DNA of 64,000 bases from Punica granatum (lineage: Eukaryota > Streptophyta > Magnoliopsida > Myrtales > Lythraceae), in contig NC_045127.1 in NCBI RefSeq assembly GCF_007655135.1, positions 1,612,001 through 1,676,000 of the forward strand. The letters run 5' to 3'. Each line of letters begins with the position of its first letter. Positions within the stretch are counted from its first letter, which is position 1. Both the position numbers and the translations under genes were made by a program. The notes beneath the pieces were generated by a model. It was not told the origin of the DNA. It made no database searches and saw only the letters and a list, made by a program, of their open reading frames with translations. This document shows, one piece after another, positions 1 through 10,110 of the stretch.

Positions 1-672
1 ATTATTCTCCTTCAATTTAGAAATTGAGAAAAGACGAATTCGAGTCGAGTCGAGTCGAGTCGAGTCGGGTGGCTGTGTTTCCTTAATTAGGTCCTTCCCG
101 ACAGAATAAAACTATCGCAGTAAAATTCCATTTGATTGCCGAATTAAACAGTTTGGTTGATAGGAGAAAACACCTTCGCTGTATGAGGTTTTAGTTTTTA
201 TTTCAAGTATTCGATACGAATGGTATGATGTCCTCTTCGTAGCCTAAAAATTGTCGTTCGGTTGTCAATGATAAGCTCATGACAAATGAAAGTTCATATA
301 TAAGACCCGTATTGGCCGTTCGAATCGGGTGAATCACGACCATCAGTCAACCGACTTAATAGTTATTCCGCATTCGAGATTCAGTCGCGAGAAATAATAG
401 AATCTCTATAGTGAGAGAGAGAGTGACAAGGGAGAATTCTAACATAGCCCGCTTTTTTTTGTGATATTTTGTTAAATCAGTTGACCGCTCGAGTGAATTA
501 CCACAGGCTGTGCACAGCACACCTCAGCACGGCGTCATCCATTTATGGAAACGGTGGTCGTATTACCCATCTAGGCGCATTTTTGTTGATCCAGTTGTCC
601 CAACCAACCCCTCCCACAATAGAGTAGAGAATATTGCCAAAAAAATCGTCCACATTCAATTCAAATTAAGCT

Positions 673-707
<35 letters not shown>

Positions 708-1540
708 ATTCCCTTTTTTACTTTTATATCCATAATAATTAATTAATTTACATAAAATGTTATGAAATTGAGATATATATATATATATATATATATATAA
801 AGAACCTCCTTAATTGGGTCCCAATGGCCAATGCCATTCACTTTCACTCCAATTTATGACCAATGTTTTGACATTCCCATAAGGCCAAAATAATTATAAT
901 TTTTCCTTTCCAGTAACCAACAATGTGAGGACTTTAGAGTAATTTACACTCCCAATCCCTCGAATTTGAGATAAATTAAGAAAAATCCTTCCAATGGCAA
1001 TGGAGAAAAAGAAAGACTACTTTATCAATAGCTTCTTTGAATAAATTGTCAGTATCAGCCATTTTGGTACACTTATTTTGGGTTTACTGGTCTACTTGCC
1101 AGGGTATAGTCCAAATTGAACCCTAGAAAATTCAAAATCTTGATTGTCGCATGGACCAAAGTTTCAGCCTCGTACGTGACGTATTAAATTTGTCATCTAG
1201 TCCCCGTATTGACCATTCCTAGCGGATTTCGATGATGTGAGACAAGCTTCATAAAACAAGACCATGAAATGTCATTTTAATATTACAATTTGTGAAGTCA
1301 AGTGACAAAATCACTAAAGACAATATACTTTTCAGGGCTAAGCCATCGGAAGAATTTACAATGTATGTAGGTAATCATGCTTACGCAAGGAAGGAGCCCA
1401 ATAAAGCAGCCGCATGGGCGCACTGGTCAGGTCATCATTTTCTATGTCCCAGCCTGGCAGGCCGGGACGAAGATATAGAAGGACGAAAAGAAAGGGGATA
1501 TAATTAACCGTGTTGAGTAGTACAGAGACCAGATTGCAAA
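1..1540. other. Intergenic DNA upstream of the NPF8 gene
   Basis: I see no gene here; open frames are short and lack family resemblance. It contains a short GAGTC tandem repeat near 41-68, a (CT)n microsatellite at about 675-703 and an (AT)n tract at about 773-799. The DNA is AT-rich and typical of plant intergenic sequence. Confidence 0.6.
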
Positions 1541-1548
1541 TAGAAGAA

Positions 1549-1565
1549 GCTATATAACTATAAAG
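1549..1565 (+). promoter_or_regulatory. Probable TATA region of the NPF8 gene
   Basis: A TATATAACTATAAA-like stretch lies just upstream of CT-rich sequence (about 1590-1816) that reads like a plant 5' UTR. That sequence ends in a good splice donor (AAG|GTGAGT) at 1817. No transcript data were available, so the transcription start is inferred. Confidence 0.4.
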
Positions 1566-1660
1566 ATACGCCCAGACGGAGAAGATCGTCGTCTTCATCC
1601 TCAGTTGGTTTCCCTCCTCTGTCTCCGGTTCTGCCAAGGGGAACCCTGCTGCAACCACCG

Positions 1661-1666
1661 CCCCCC

Positions 1667-1697
<31 letters not shown>

Positions 1698-1699
1698 AA
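1661..1699 (+). repeat. C27-A12 homopolymer block in the probable 5' UTR
   Basis: An uninterrupted run of 27 C (1661-1687) is followed directly by 12 A (1688-1699). It lies between the probable TATA region and the probable 5'-UTR splice donor of the NPF8 gene. The minus strand carries G27. Runs of this kind are unstable and their length in an assembly is unreliable. Confidence 0.85.
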
Positions 1700-1816
1700 C
1701 CTCCTCTCCCTTTCTCGTCATCAGTAAGCCCGAGACCAAATTTTCTCTTTTACCTTCTCGCTATTGCCATCATTCTGCTCTCAAGATCCTTCCCTTTTAT
1801 CTGCACTGGAGACAAG

Positions 1817-2911
1817 GTGAGTCACTGGGGCTTTGCATACCCCTCAAGATTTTGCCCAAGCAGTCTTGTCTTTCTTATACCCTTTTGGCCTGTGGTGATT
1901 CGCAGCCCGGTGGCTATGGTGATTCCGTTCTGTGTGTCTGTCTCAGTGACTTATTATGGGAGTTTCTGTGATATGTGCTCAATTTAGGCTGGGAAAATAT
2001 TTCCTGGCAATGATTTTAAGTGACTCCATTTCATGTATATAGTGGCCTGATACTCAAGTTATGTTAAATATTAGCTCTTCATATATCCTCAGGAATGAGG
2101 ATCGTCTTCATTCCTAAGATCAGCGTTAAATTCAATAAAATCGGTCTTTCTCTGATGTATTAAGACTTGGAGAGATTGAGCTTATTGGGGTTTGTGTATA
2201 TATCTTGTTGTGAACTTTGCGACTTTTAATTTCTACCCTGTCATTATCATCATTATATCATTATAATAATAAAAAGATAATGTTTAGTGGAATCTCTTAG
2301 GACGTGAATCTATATATATATATATATATATATACATTTCAAACGCACGAGCTTAGAGTGGTAAAGCATATCTCTTATAGCTGGGCATCGTGCTATTTAT
2401 TGATTTAGCAATATAATATTGTTATTTAGTTGACCTTTTGATCATAGTATCCCATATCTTGTGGTGGATTTCCCTTGATTTCTGCTTGACTTATGATTCT
2501 CTTATTGATAGATAATGGAAGTATAGAATATGATAAAAGCGTGTGGACATGATTCGGGAAAGTCCTGCAGAAAATCAAAACGTAATGAAAATTTTCCTGA
2601 TTTGGCCAACAAAATCAGCCTAATATAGTTAAGCGGAGTAGGGTTCCTCTTCTCTCTGGTATTTACGAATGGTGCATTTGGTTTCTTCTGAAACTTTAGA
2701 TATTGTAATATAATTCGAGGAAATCATATTTCCTCCAAAAATTTTCGGATGAAAAACCTCCGCACGTGTCTATTTGTGAAACTGCCCATAGCTTTTGACA
2801 TAATTACATATTTGCCTTATCCGAATCGGCTGAAATAGCAAAACTCTATAATTTGCAGTACATATGATTTGTCGATTGATGGTGGAGACTGATGTGTGCT
2901 GGAACTTGTAG
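1817..2911 (+). other. Probable 5'-UTR intron of the NPF8 gene
   Basis: A donor AAG|GTGAGT at 1817 and an acceptor TTGTAG| ending at 2911 would join CT-rich leader sequence to a 53-nt leader in front of the ATG at 2965. The broken paralogue at 20536 has a matching TTGTAG acceptor at the same place before its ATG, which supports the splice site. The intron holds an (AT)n tract near 2311-2333. Confidence 0.45.
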
Positions 2912-2964
2912 GGAACTTTTATTCAATAATTACCCGTGCTGGATAACTGCTTCGGAAGGTTACC

Positions 2965-5423
2965 ATGGGTGAAGAGGATGTCTATACTAATGATGGAACA
3001 GTGGACATCCACAAAAAGCCTGCAGATAGGAGGAAGACTGGGAAGTGGAAAGCATGCCGCTTTATTCTCGGTATGATTTGACTACAACAATTAATAACGC
3101 TGCTCCGTTTATAAGCTCTTGATTCTTCGTTGTGTGTTTGGAAAATTATCGGCTCTGTTCTTGCAGGAAATGAATGCTGTGAGAGATTGGCATACTATGG
3201 GATGAGTACCAATCTGGTGAACTTTCTTCAGAAGCGCTTGAACCAGGGAAATGTTACTGCCTCCAACAATGTCACCAATTGGTCAGGGACATGCTACATA
3301 ACCCCACTTATTGGCGCATTCCTCGCAGATGCGTATATGGGAAGATATTGGACAATTGCTAGCTTTTCAATTATTTATGTCATGGTAAGTTGCCTCTGTA
3401 TTCTGTCGAGGAGCAATTTCTACATATTGTCTAACCAATATTTATTTTTTGACCATATTTTGCAGATATTCTTTCTTTTGGATCATTAAAAGAGCAAAAG
3501 CTTCCATGTGTTTTACATTGCCTCAGCATCTAATTTGCATATTTTGCTCTTAATCTTCTGAGCAATTACATTGTTTCTCATGTTGAAGTGGACTTTCACT
3601 ATCATCGACTTTCATCTGACTGGCAGTAGCATGGCATTCTTACTAGACTAGAAGTTGCGTTGCTTATATGAATGAGGACATTCTTTTCCTGCGAAATGAT
3701 GAATTACTTATGACTATTGTTTGACAGGGAATGACACTCTTAACATTATCTGCTGCTGTTCCGGGACTAAAGCCCAGATGTGTAGACGATAAATGCTACC
3801 CCACAACTGGTAATGCTGCTGTGTGCTTTGTGGCCCTCTACATGATTGCTTTGGGCACAGGCGGGATCAAGCCCTGCGTCTCATCCTTCGGAGCAGATCA
3901 ATTTGATGAAACCGATGAGGCCGAGAGGAAGAAGAAGAGCTCCTTTTTCAACTGGTTCTACCTCTCGATCAATATCGGCGCGCTTATTGCCTCCTCAGTT
4001 CTGGTGTGGATCCAGATGAACGTTGGATGGGATTGGGGGTTTGGTATCCCCGCAGTCGCAATGGCCCTTGCTATCGGGTTCTTCTTCTCCGGTAGCAAGT
4101 TGTACAGACTGCAAAAGCCTGGGGGTAGCCCCCTCACAAGGATTGCCCAAGTTATTGTTGCGGCTTTCAGAAAGATGAACATCAAAGTCCCTGCAGACAA
4201 GTCCCTTCTATATGAGACTGTCGACACTGAGTGTGTGATCCAAGGAAGCCGCAAGCTTGAGCATACGGATGAGTTGAGGTAATGACCGACAATTGCCTTA
4301 TAACCTTATTTCTGGGTGGAGGCATGGATTTTCAAGGTGGTTTGATGTGTTGGTCTGAGTGGTAAAGTGGGTGGGCTACGGTGTGGTAGCATAAGAGGTT
4401 TTCAATTTAATGGCCCATGATACATGAAGACTGAAGTCACTGGTGTCAAAATTTTAAATTTCTTATATCTGGTGTTACTTAGCAGCTTAGATATCTACTA
4501 ATCCAATGATTATGTTTAACCTCAAAAGATTCAAGCCGGTACTCTTGTGTGTTCCTCGTAAATGATTATCTGTAAGTTGCAACTGTTGTAGGTTCTTTGA
4601 TAAGGCTGCGGTTGAGACCCCAACCGAGCAGACAAAAGGTCCGGTGAATCCATGGAGGCTGTGCACTGTTACGCAGATTGAGGAGCTGAAGTCGATCATT
4701 AGGATGCTTCCGGTGTGGGCCTCTGGGATTGTCTTCGCCACGGTCTATAGCCAGATGAGTACGATGTTCGTGCTACAGGGCAACACAATGGACCAGCACA
4801 TGGGGCCTCACTTTGAGATCCCGTCAGCCTCCCTCTCCCTCTTCGACACCCTCAGTGTCATCTTCTGGGCCCCCGTCTATGACCAGGTCATTGTGCCCCT
4901 TGCTCGGAGGTACACGGGCCACGAGCGAGGTTTCACTCAGCTCCAAAGGATGGGGATCGGCCTTGTCATCTCTATCATCGCTATGGTTGTTGCTGGAATC
5001 TTAGAAGTTATTCGCCTCGACTACGTGAGGAAGAACAACTACTATGATTTGAAGTATATTCCCATGTCCATTTTCTGGCAAGTCCCGCAGTACTTCCTCA
5101 TTGGTTGTGCCGAGGTCTTCACTTTTATTGGGCAGCTCGAGTTCTTCTACGACCAGGCGCCCGATGCCATGAGGAGCATGTGCTCGGCTCTCTCGCTCAC
5201 CACCGTTGCACTTGGAAATTACCTGAGCACCCTTCTTGTGACAATTGTAACTGATGTGACAACTCGAAATGGGAAGCTCGGGTGGATCCCTGACAATCTG
5301 AACAGGGGGCATCTCGATTACTTTTACTGGCTTCTGGCGATACTCAGCCTGTTGAACTTCATCGTTTATCTGTGGATCGCGAGTCGATACACTTACAAGA
5401 AAGCGACTGGGCGAGCTCATTGA
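2965..5423 (+). CDS. NRT1/PTR family 8-type proton-coupled oligopeptide transporter, intact
   Basis: This is an integral membrane transporter of the NPF/POT (MFS) superfamily, which moves di/tripeptides or other nitrogenous solutes with protons. Similarity is to the NPF8 (AtPTR2-like) clade. Exons are 2965-3070, 3167-3384, 3728-4278 and 4592-5423; all introns are GT-AG, and the reading frame is continuous for 568 residues, a normal NPF length. Visible marks are the first-helix ExxER motif (ECCER, in [12 protein letters not shown]), [31 protein letters not shown], the [11 protein letters not shown] loop, and [22 protein letters not shown]. The ATG at 2965 is followed by a short hydrophilic N-terminus ([12 protein letters not shown]), as in homologues. 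It is the only intact member of a local cluster whose other three copies are broken. Substrate and membrane (plasma membrane or tonoplast) cannot be read from sequence. Confidence 0.93.
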
Positions 5424-6204
5424 CAGTCGGTCATCATTCGCTGGACTCTCTCTGTATAAAACTTGATCATATTTGTAGTTCTGCAGTCATTTCGAATGTT
5501 ATTTGGCCTTGAGGATGCTTTGTAAATATTGGGGTGGGTTTATTGCTGTCTGGGAACCACGTAGTTTACTTCAGTTATGGTGTTTGCCGATTCTTGATTT
5601 AAATATGAATTAAGAAGTATTATATATGTCAGTTTCTCAATGGAAACAAATTAAAAGGTTTCCAAGTCCTTTGCCTCTTCTCACTGCCGCTCCTCACCAA
5701 TAGTATTTTTTTTTTTTAATAAATGCTTCTCACCAATGGTAGTTTATGATAGCTGAATGAAAGAAGAACAACGATCAAACGATTGTTGACCGGAACGGGA
5801 ACTAGCTCCACTTCTTGATATGTCTTGTTAGAATTTTACAGCAAAATGGGTGTTTTTCTAAACCCAAACCCAAGACTAGGCAAGGCAACGGATCGTCATA
5901 GAAGAACATAGTGAAGTGCCACTTCAATATTAAATTTTTATGATTACAAGTGACAACACTTGTAATATCCTTGGAGGCAAAGTACTCTTTTGGGATACGC
6001 CAATAATAAATCACGTATGTGATGCTTACACAAGGGAAAGCAGGGGCAATGCTGTATATTATGTTGATATCATTATATCAATATATATATATATATATAT
6101 CGCATATTTTATATAAGAAATATATTGCAACTTTATATTAGTCATAAGTCTAAAAGTTTATTTCTAGAATTATATTATAAGGTAAACTATATAAATTAAA
6201 ATTG
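5424..6204. other. NPF8 3' region and intergenic DNA
   Basis: The 3' UTR of the transporter probably occupies the first 150-250 bases. Beyond that the sequence is AT-rich, with an (AT)n tract near 6080-6100. I see no gene. Confidence 0.5.
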
Positions 6205-6890
6205 TGCGTTTATTTAACTATAAAACTCCTACTCCAAACTACCCCAAATTCACCCAAAAAAATCCGTACTCCGTGCAAATATTTTTGCCCCTCCTCCAAG
6301 CTTTATGCAAAGGTTCCTCTCTGCCTTCCAAACTTTATTGATTATTTATTAGACACGATCTTATTAATTTTATTTTGATGAGTGTTAGCATATTTATATT
6401 AAAAAGTAGTTAAGAAGGTTTTAATTTTTTATGATAATACATATTGTTTCATTGAAAATTTTCATGGTTAGCTTTATACTGTTTGATGAACAAATCAGGA
6501 AAGATTGATGGAGGTTAGCATTAGCTAACCATATATTAATTGGAAATTACGCGTATATTTAACTATAAAATTCCTACTTCAAGTGGCCCCAAACTCACCC
6601 CAAAAAAATCCCTTCTCCATGCAAATATTCTTGCTCACCTCCAAACTTTATGCGAAGGTTCCTCTCTACCTTCCAAACTTTATTGGTTACTTATTATACA
6701 TTATCTTATTAATTTTATTTTGATGAGTATTAGCATATTTATGTTAACTAGTAGTTAAGTAGGTCTAAATTTTTTATAGATAATATATGTTATTCGATTG
6801 AAAATTACTATGGTTAGTTTTATATTGTTTGATGAACAAATCAGGGAAGACTGGTGAAGGTTAGCATTGGCTAATCATAAAAAGAAGGCC
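6205..6890 (+). repeat. Two-copy tandem repeat, period about 345 bp
   Basis: A segment beginning near TATTTAACTATAAAA at 6211 recurs at 6556. Both copies run through CTCCAAACTTTATGC, TTTGATGAGT(G/A)TTAGCATATTTAT and GTTTGATGAACAAATCAGG, and both end with GGTTAGCATT(A/G)GCTAA. The copies have diverged by scattered substitutions and small indels. Neither has a meaningful open frame. Confidence 0.8.
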
Positions 6891-8213
6891 ATGGCCATCA
6901 CGTTATACATTTATTTTATATTTTTATTTTTATATTTTTTCATTTTTCATTTTTTTATTTTTAAAAATATTTCTCTCGATATTAACTACTTTTTGCCCAA
7001 TTTTATGATTTCTCTAGAAAATTCTTGGAGCAAAGAATTTTATTTTCTTGAACTATTTTAATTGTCAATAATTCTTCTCCTTTAAAGTTTCAATTCAAAA
7101 ATGATATACAATATAAACTTTATGTTAATCTAATCTTACATGATTAATTTTTAATATTATTCTTCGTACTTACTATATATTTTATCTTTTTATAATCTTA
7201 TACTAGGTACTATTTATTAGATAGATCTTCGAATTATTATATTGCCATATACATTTTATTTTCACCACATATTACTTATACATGAAAATTATATGCTAAT
7301 TTATCTATGAGGAAAAGTATACTTTCTAATCGTTTTTCTCTCCTAAGATAATTATCTTAAATAGTATGTATGCCTTTAATATCGAGGAAAGATATATTCA
7401 TGTATGTATGACTTAAATATAATCTATATGTATATCAATGAGTATTTAGGAAATATACTTTGTAACTCAAATTCTATATATATATATATATATATGAGAA
7501 TCAAACTTAATAATTATATATATATATTAGGTCAACTTTTCATGAAATTTTTAGATTATTGTGATACAAATTTAAATTGAAAGAAATAGTATGGAATTAG
7601 GTTTTACTTTTTAAAATTCCTTTTCCGATTTTTCAACTTATATGGATCTCAATAAACTATTTATGTATAACCATCACTTCATTATTTGAAGATTTCTCTT
7701 TATAATCAAAAGCTGTAAAAATAATATATAGTTGAAAGATTTTACTTTTGCATAAACAAACTTCATATATATATATTAAGAAAATCGGTGTTCTTTTTTA
7801 GTAGGAAGAAAATCTTTTTTCATAAATACTAAAGTATTTCCTTATTAGTTTTATGGCTAATAGATTTAAAGGAAAGTGAAGTTTTCTCACTCAACAAATT
7901 CCTAATTTTCGTTCTCTAATAAAATTTGAGTCTATCTATATTTTTTCGCTTTATTTGTTTATTTATTGCATAGGAAATTTTGAGGTGTTATTTTTTCACT
8001 TGATCGTCTATAACTGTAAATATATTATGTATCTTCTATTTTCGTTACTTTTTTATTTACATTAAAATATTACTTTTATTTAAAAATCAGTGGTCCTCCA
8101 ATAATCTTATTTGATTTTCAGTTGAAACAATTTCTAAATCGATAATTTTTTAAAAATTTCATAATATATTTATTTTAAATATTACATTCTCTCAAAAAAA
8201 ATATTAATCATTC
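6891..8213. other. Very AT-rich intergenic DNA
   Basis: No coding signal is visible. The base composition is strongly AT with several (AT)n stretches (near 7470-7495, 7515-7530 and 7765-7780). It may be the body of the Helitron-like element whose 3' end is at 8240, but I could not place a 5' terminus with confidence. Confidence 0.4.
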
Positions 8214-8240
8214 CCGTGCAACGCATGGATTTTCATCTAG
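8214..8240 (+). mobile_element. Helitron-like 3' terminus
   Basis: A short hairpin (CCGTGC-AAC-GCATGG, one G-T pair) at 8214-8228 is followed by a brief AT spacer and CTAG at 8237-8240, then a T. This is the canonical 3' end of plant Helitrons: a GC hairpin and CTRR inserted before a host T. A comparable end occurs at about 63007-63034 in this window. The 5' limit is unknown and no Rep/helicase coding is visible, so it would be a non-autonomous copy. Confidence 0.5.
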
Positions 8241-8334
8241 TTTTAAATGAAAAATGTACAGGAAATGCAAAGGATATACAACATGCTAAGTTTAATAAGA
8301 GAATATAGATATTTTTTTTACTTTTATATAATTC

Positions 8335-9070
8335 TGGACGGACAGAGCTCAGATCGGTCCGAGCTGCCTACGGAGGGTGGCTGAGCTGGGGCCCCTCGTC
8401 GTGCTGTGAGAAAGAGAAGATGTTCTGAGTACAGGGTACAGGCCGAAGAGAGGGACAGCGATCCAAACAGAGAAAGATGAACAAAGACTTAGCTGCTGAG
8501 AGTCGGGTGAGGTAAGGAATGACCAGGAAGAGGTCACCAGAGCGATAAGCCGATAATGTGATGGCAAGTCATCGTTGAGCCCAGAGGAGGAAGAGCTGAA
8601 CAGCTTGGTGCTGTGGAGAGACAGAGACAGAGGAGGGGTTGCAGCTGACTGTTGCTGCTGTGAGCTGATGCTGTGTGCTGAGGTTGGCAAGGACGGATTC
8701 GACCTCCGACTCTGAGATGGTAGCTCGATGGTGGACGAAGTCCTGGGGTCGTGCTGAAGGTTGTCACCGGAGTTCCTTTGGAGCAGGAGCTGCGAGCAGA
8801 GGGCAGGCTGAACTTGGGTGGGTGGGTGGGCTCGTGAAGATGCGGTCAAGTGAGCTAGCTGCTGAGAGTTGGTCCGAGCTGGGATTGGCGGCATGCTGCC
8901 GGAGGAGGGAGCTGAGCACGGCAGCGGGCCATAGGGGGAAGAAAGGAGCTCGAACTGAAAGGGAAGGGACAACCATAGCTGCTGCTCTCTAGCTGAGATC
9001 GAGGGAGGGGGCCAAGAGACTGCTTCAATGGCGCCCTTGTCAACGAGTAAGAAGGGTGACACTTAAAAGT
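8335..9070. other. Purine-rich GC island with a long low-complexity minus-strand frame
   Basis: This roughly 700-bp stretch is much richer in G than its surroundings and repeats words such as GAGCTG, GAGGAG and AGCTGCTG. The minus strand stays open from 9062 to 8349 (237 codons). The predicted chain is Ser/Pro/Leu/Gln-rich with no recognisable domain, so the open frame may only reflect skewed composition. A similar vocabulary occurs at about 46660-47420 inside the CACTA element, suggesting transposon-derived sequence. I would not call it a gene. Confidence 0.45.
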
Positions 9071-10110
9071 CACTTGATATCTGAGAGCGCTCAAAATAAT
9101 GTCTTTTTTATTTTTTCGGTGCGGTTCCGCTTCAGATGAAGTTTATTGATTATATATCAATCAAGCTGAAAGCATCCTACATCAGGTGTCCTGGCAATTG
9201 GAATCGAGCGAAAACACGACAATTCGGATTTTCTTGGTTTTTCAAATTCCTGGCCAGACAAGGGGGCGTCTCAGCAAGCCCGTTATCTATTTTTCATACT
9301 GCTCCTTCTTGTTTGGAGCTGTTGTTGCTTAAAGACTTTGTTAGGATGGCTTGCCCCTTGCTGTACTGAACTCTACGACTAGTTAATTTTTGAGGTTCCT
9401 CGTTTGCTACCAAAAAAATAAATAAATAAGCAAGCTACATGATCATTTAACTGATAGTTGATATGGTCCTTTCTCAAAATTGTAAGGTTTCCATAAACGA
9501 GAATATAAATGTACATTCAGCAATAGTTGCTGTCGGATCGAGTTATACTAGCCAAAAAGAAGTCTTGAATTCAACCAAAAATAAATTGTTCACCCAAAAA
9601 AGAAGAAGTCGTGATAGGTTGACAGGAACCCTGACCAGTCCAAGATAGATGGTCCCTTATGGTTCTTGATGCGGTTCACTTATCATTGGACTTGCAGAAG
9701 CAGAGGAATGAGTTCCCGCTCTTCACTTCTTGTTGTAATGGAAATATGGAGAGAGGGAGGTAATTTTTCTCCGAGAAATAATATCTTGCTCTTCTTCCTA
9801 CTGCTTTTAGGAAACTATGACTGAGGAGTGGGGAGTGAAGGAGGAGCACTTGGAAACCAGTTTTCTCTTCTATTGAAATTTGAATAATTTTGAACCTCTC
9901 ATTTTATGTTTTTTGACAATCGACAGCCTAATAGAGTGATATGTCGGAAATTAAGAAATTCTGTTGAGAGACTTGAAACATTCACTCTGCTTTCTGCAAG
10001 CCAACATTCCAATAGACACTATCTGCTTACCAGTTGAAACAAGAACCTGATGTATAATCTAGGATAACCAACAACCAACAGAGTACATCATAGTGGCTCA
10101 CGATCGGTGT
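9071..10110. other. Intergenic DNA
   Basis: I see no supported gene. Short open frames on both strands lack family features. The right edge leads into the 3' end of the reverse-oriented NPF pseudogene. Confidence 0.5.

Noticed and set aside
1292..1739. Open frames around the C27-A12 block on both strands
   Set aside because: They depend on translating homopolymer and simple sequence (poly-Gly on the minus strand) and have no family resemblance.
3958..4254. Antisense frames within NPF8, CHLG and carrier exons
   Set aside because: They are shadows of GC-rich coding exons in other frames, with no independent motif support.
8349..9062. 237-codon minus-strand frame as a protein gene
   Set aside because: The product is Ser/Pro/Leu low-complexity with no domain; open frames arise easily in this skewed GC island. 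Kept only as a composition feature.
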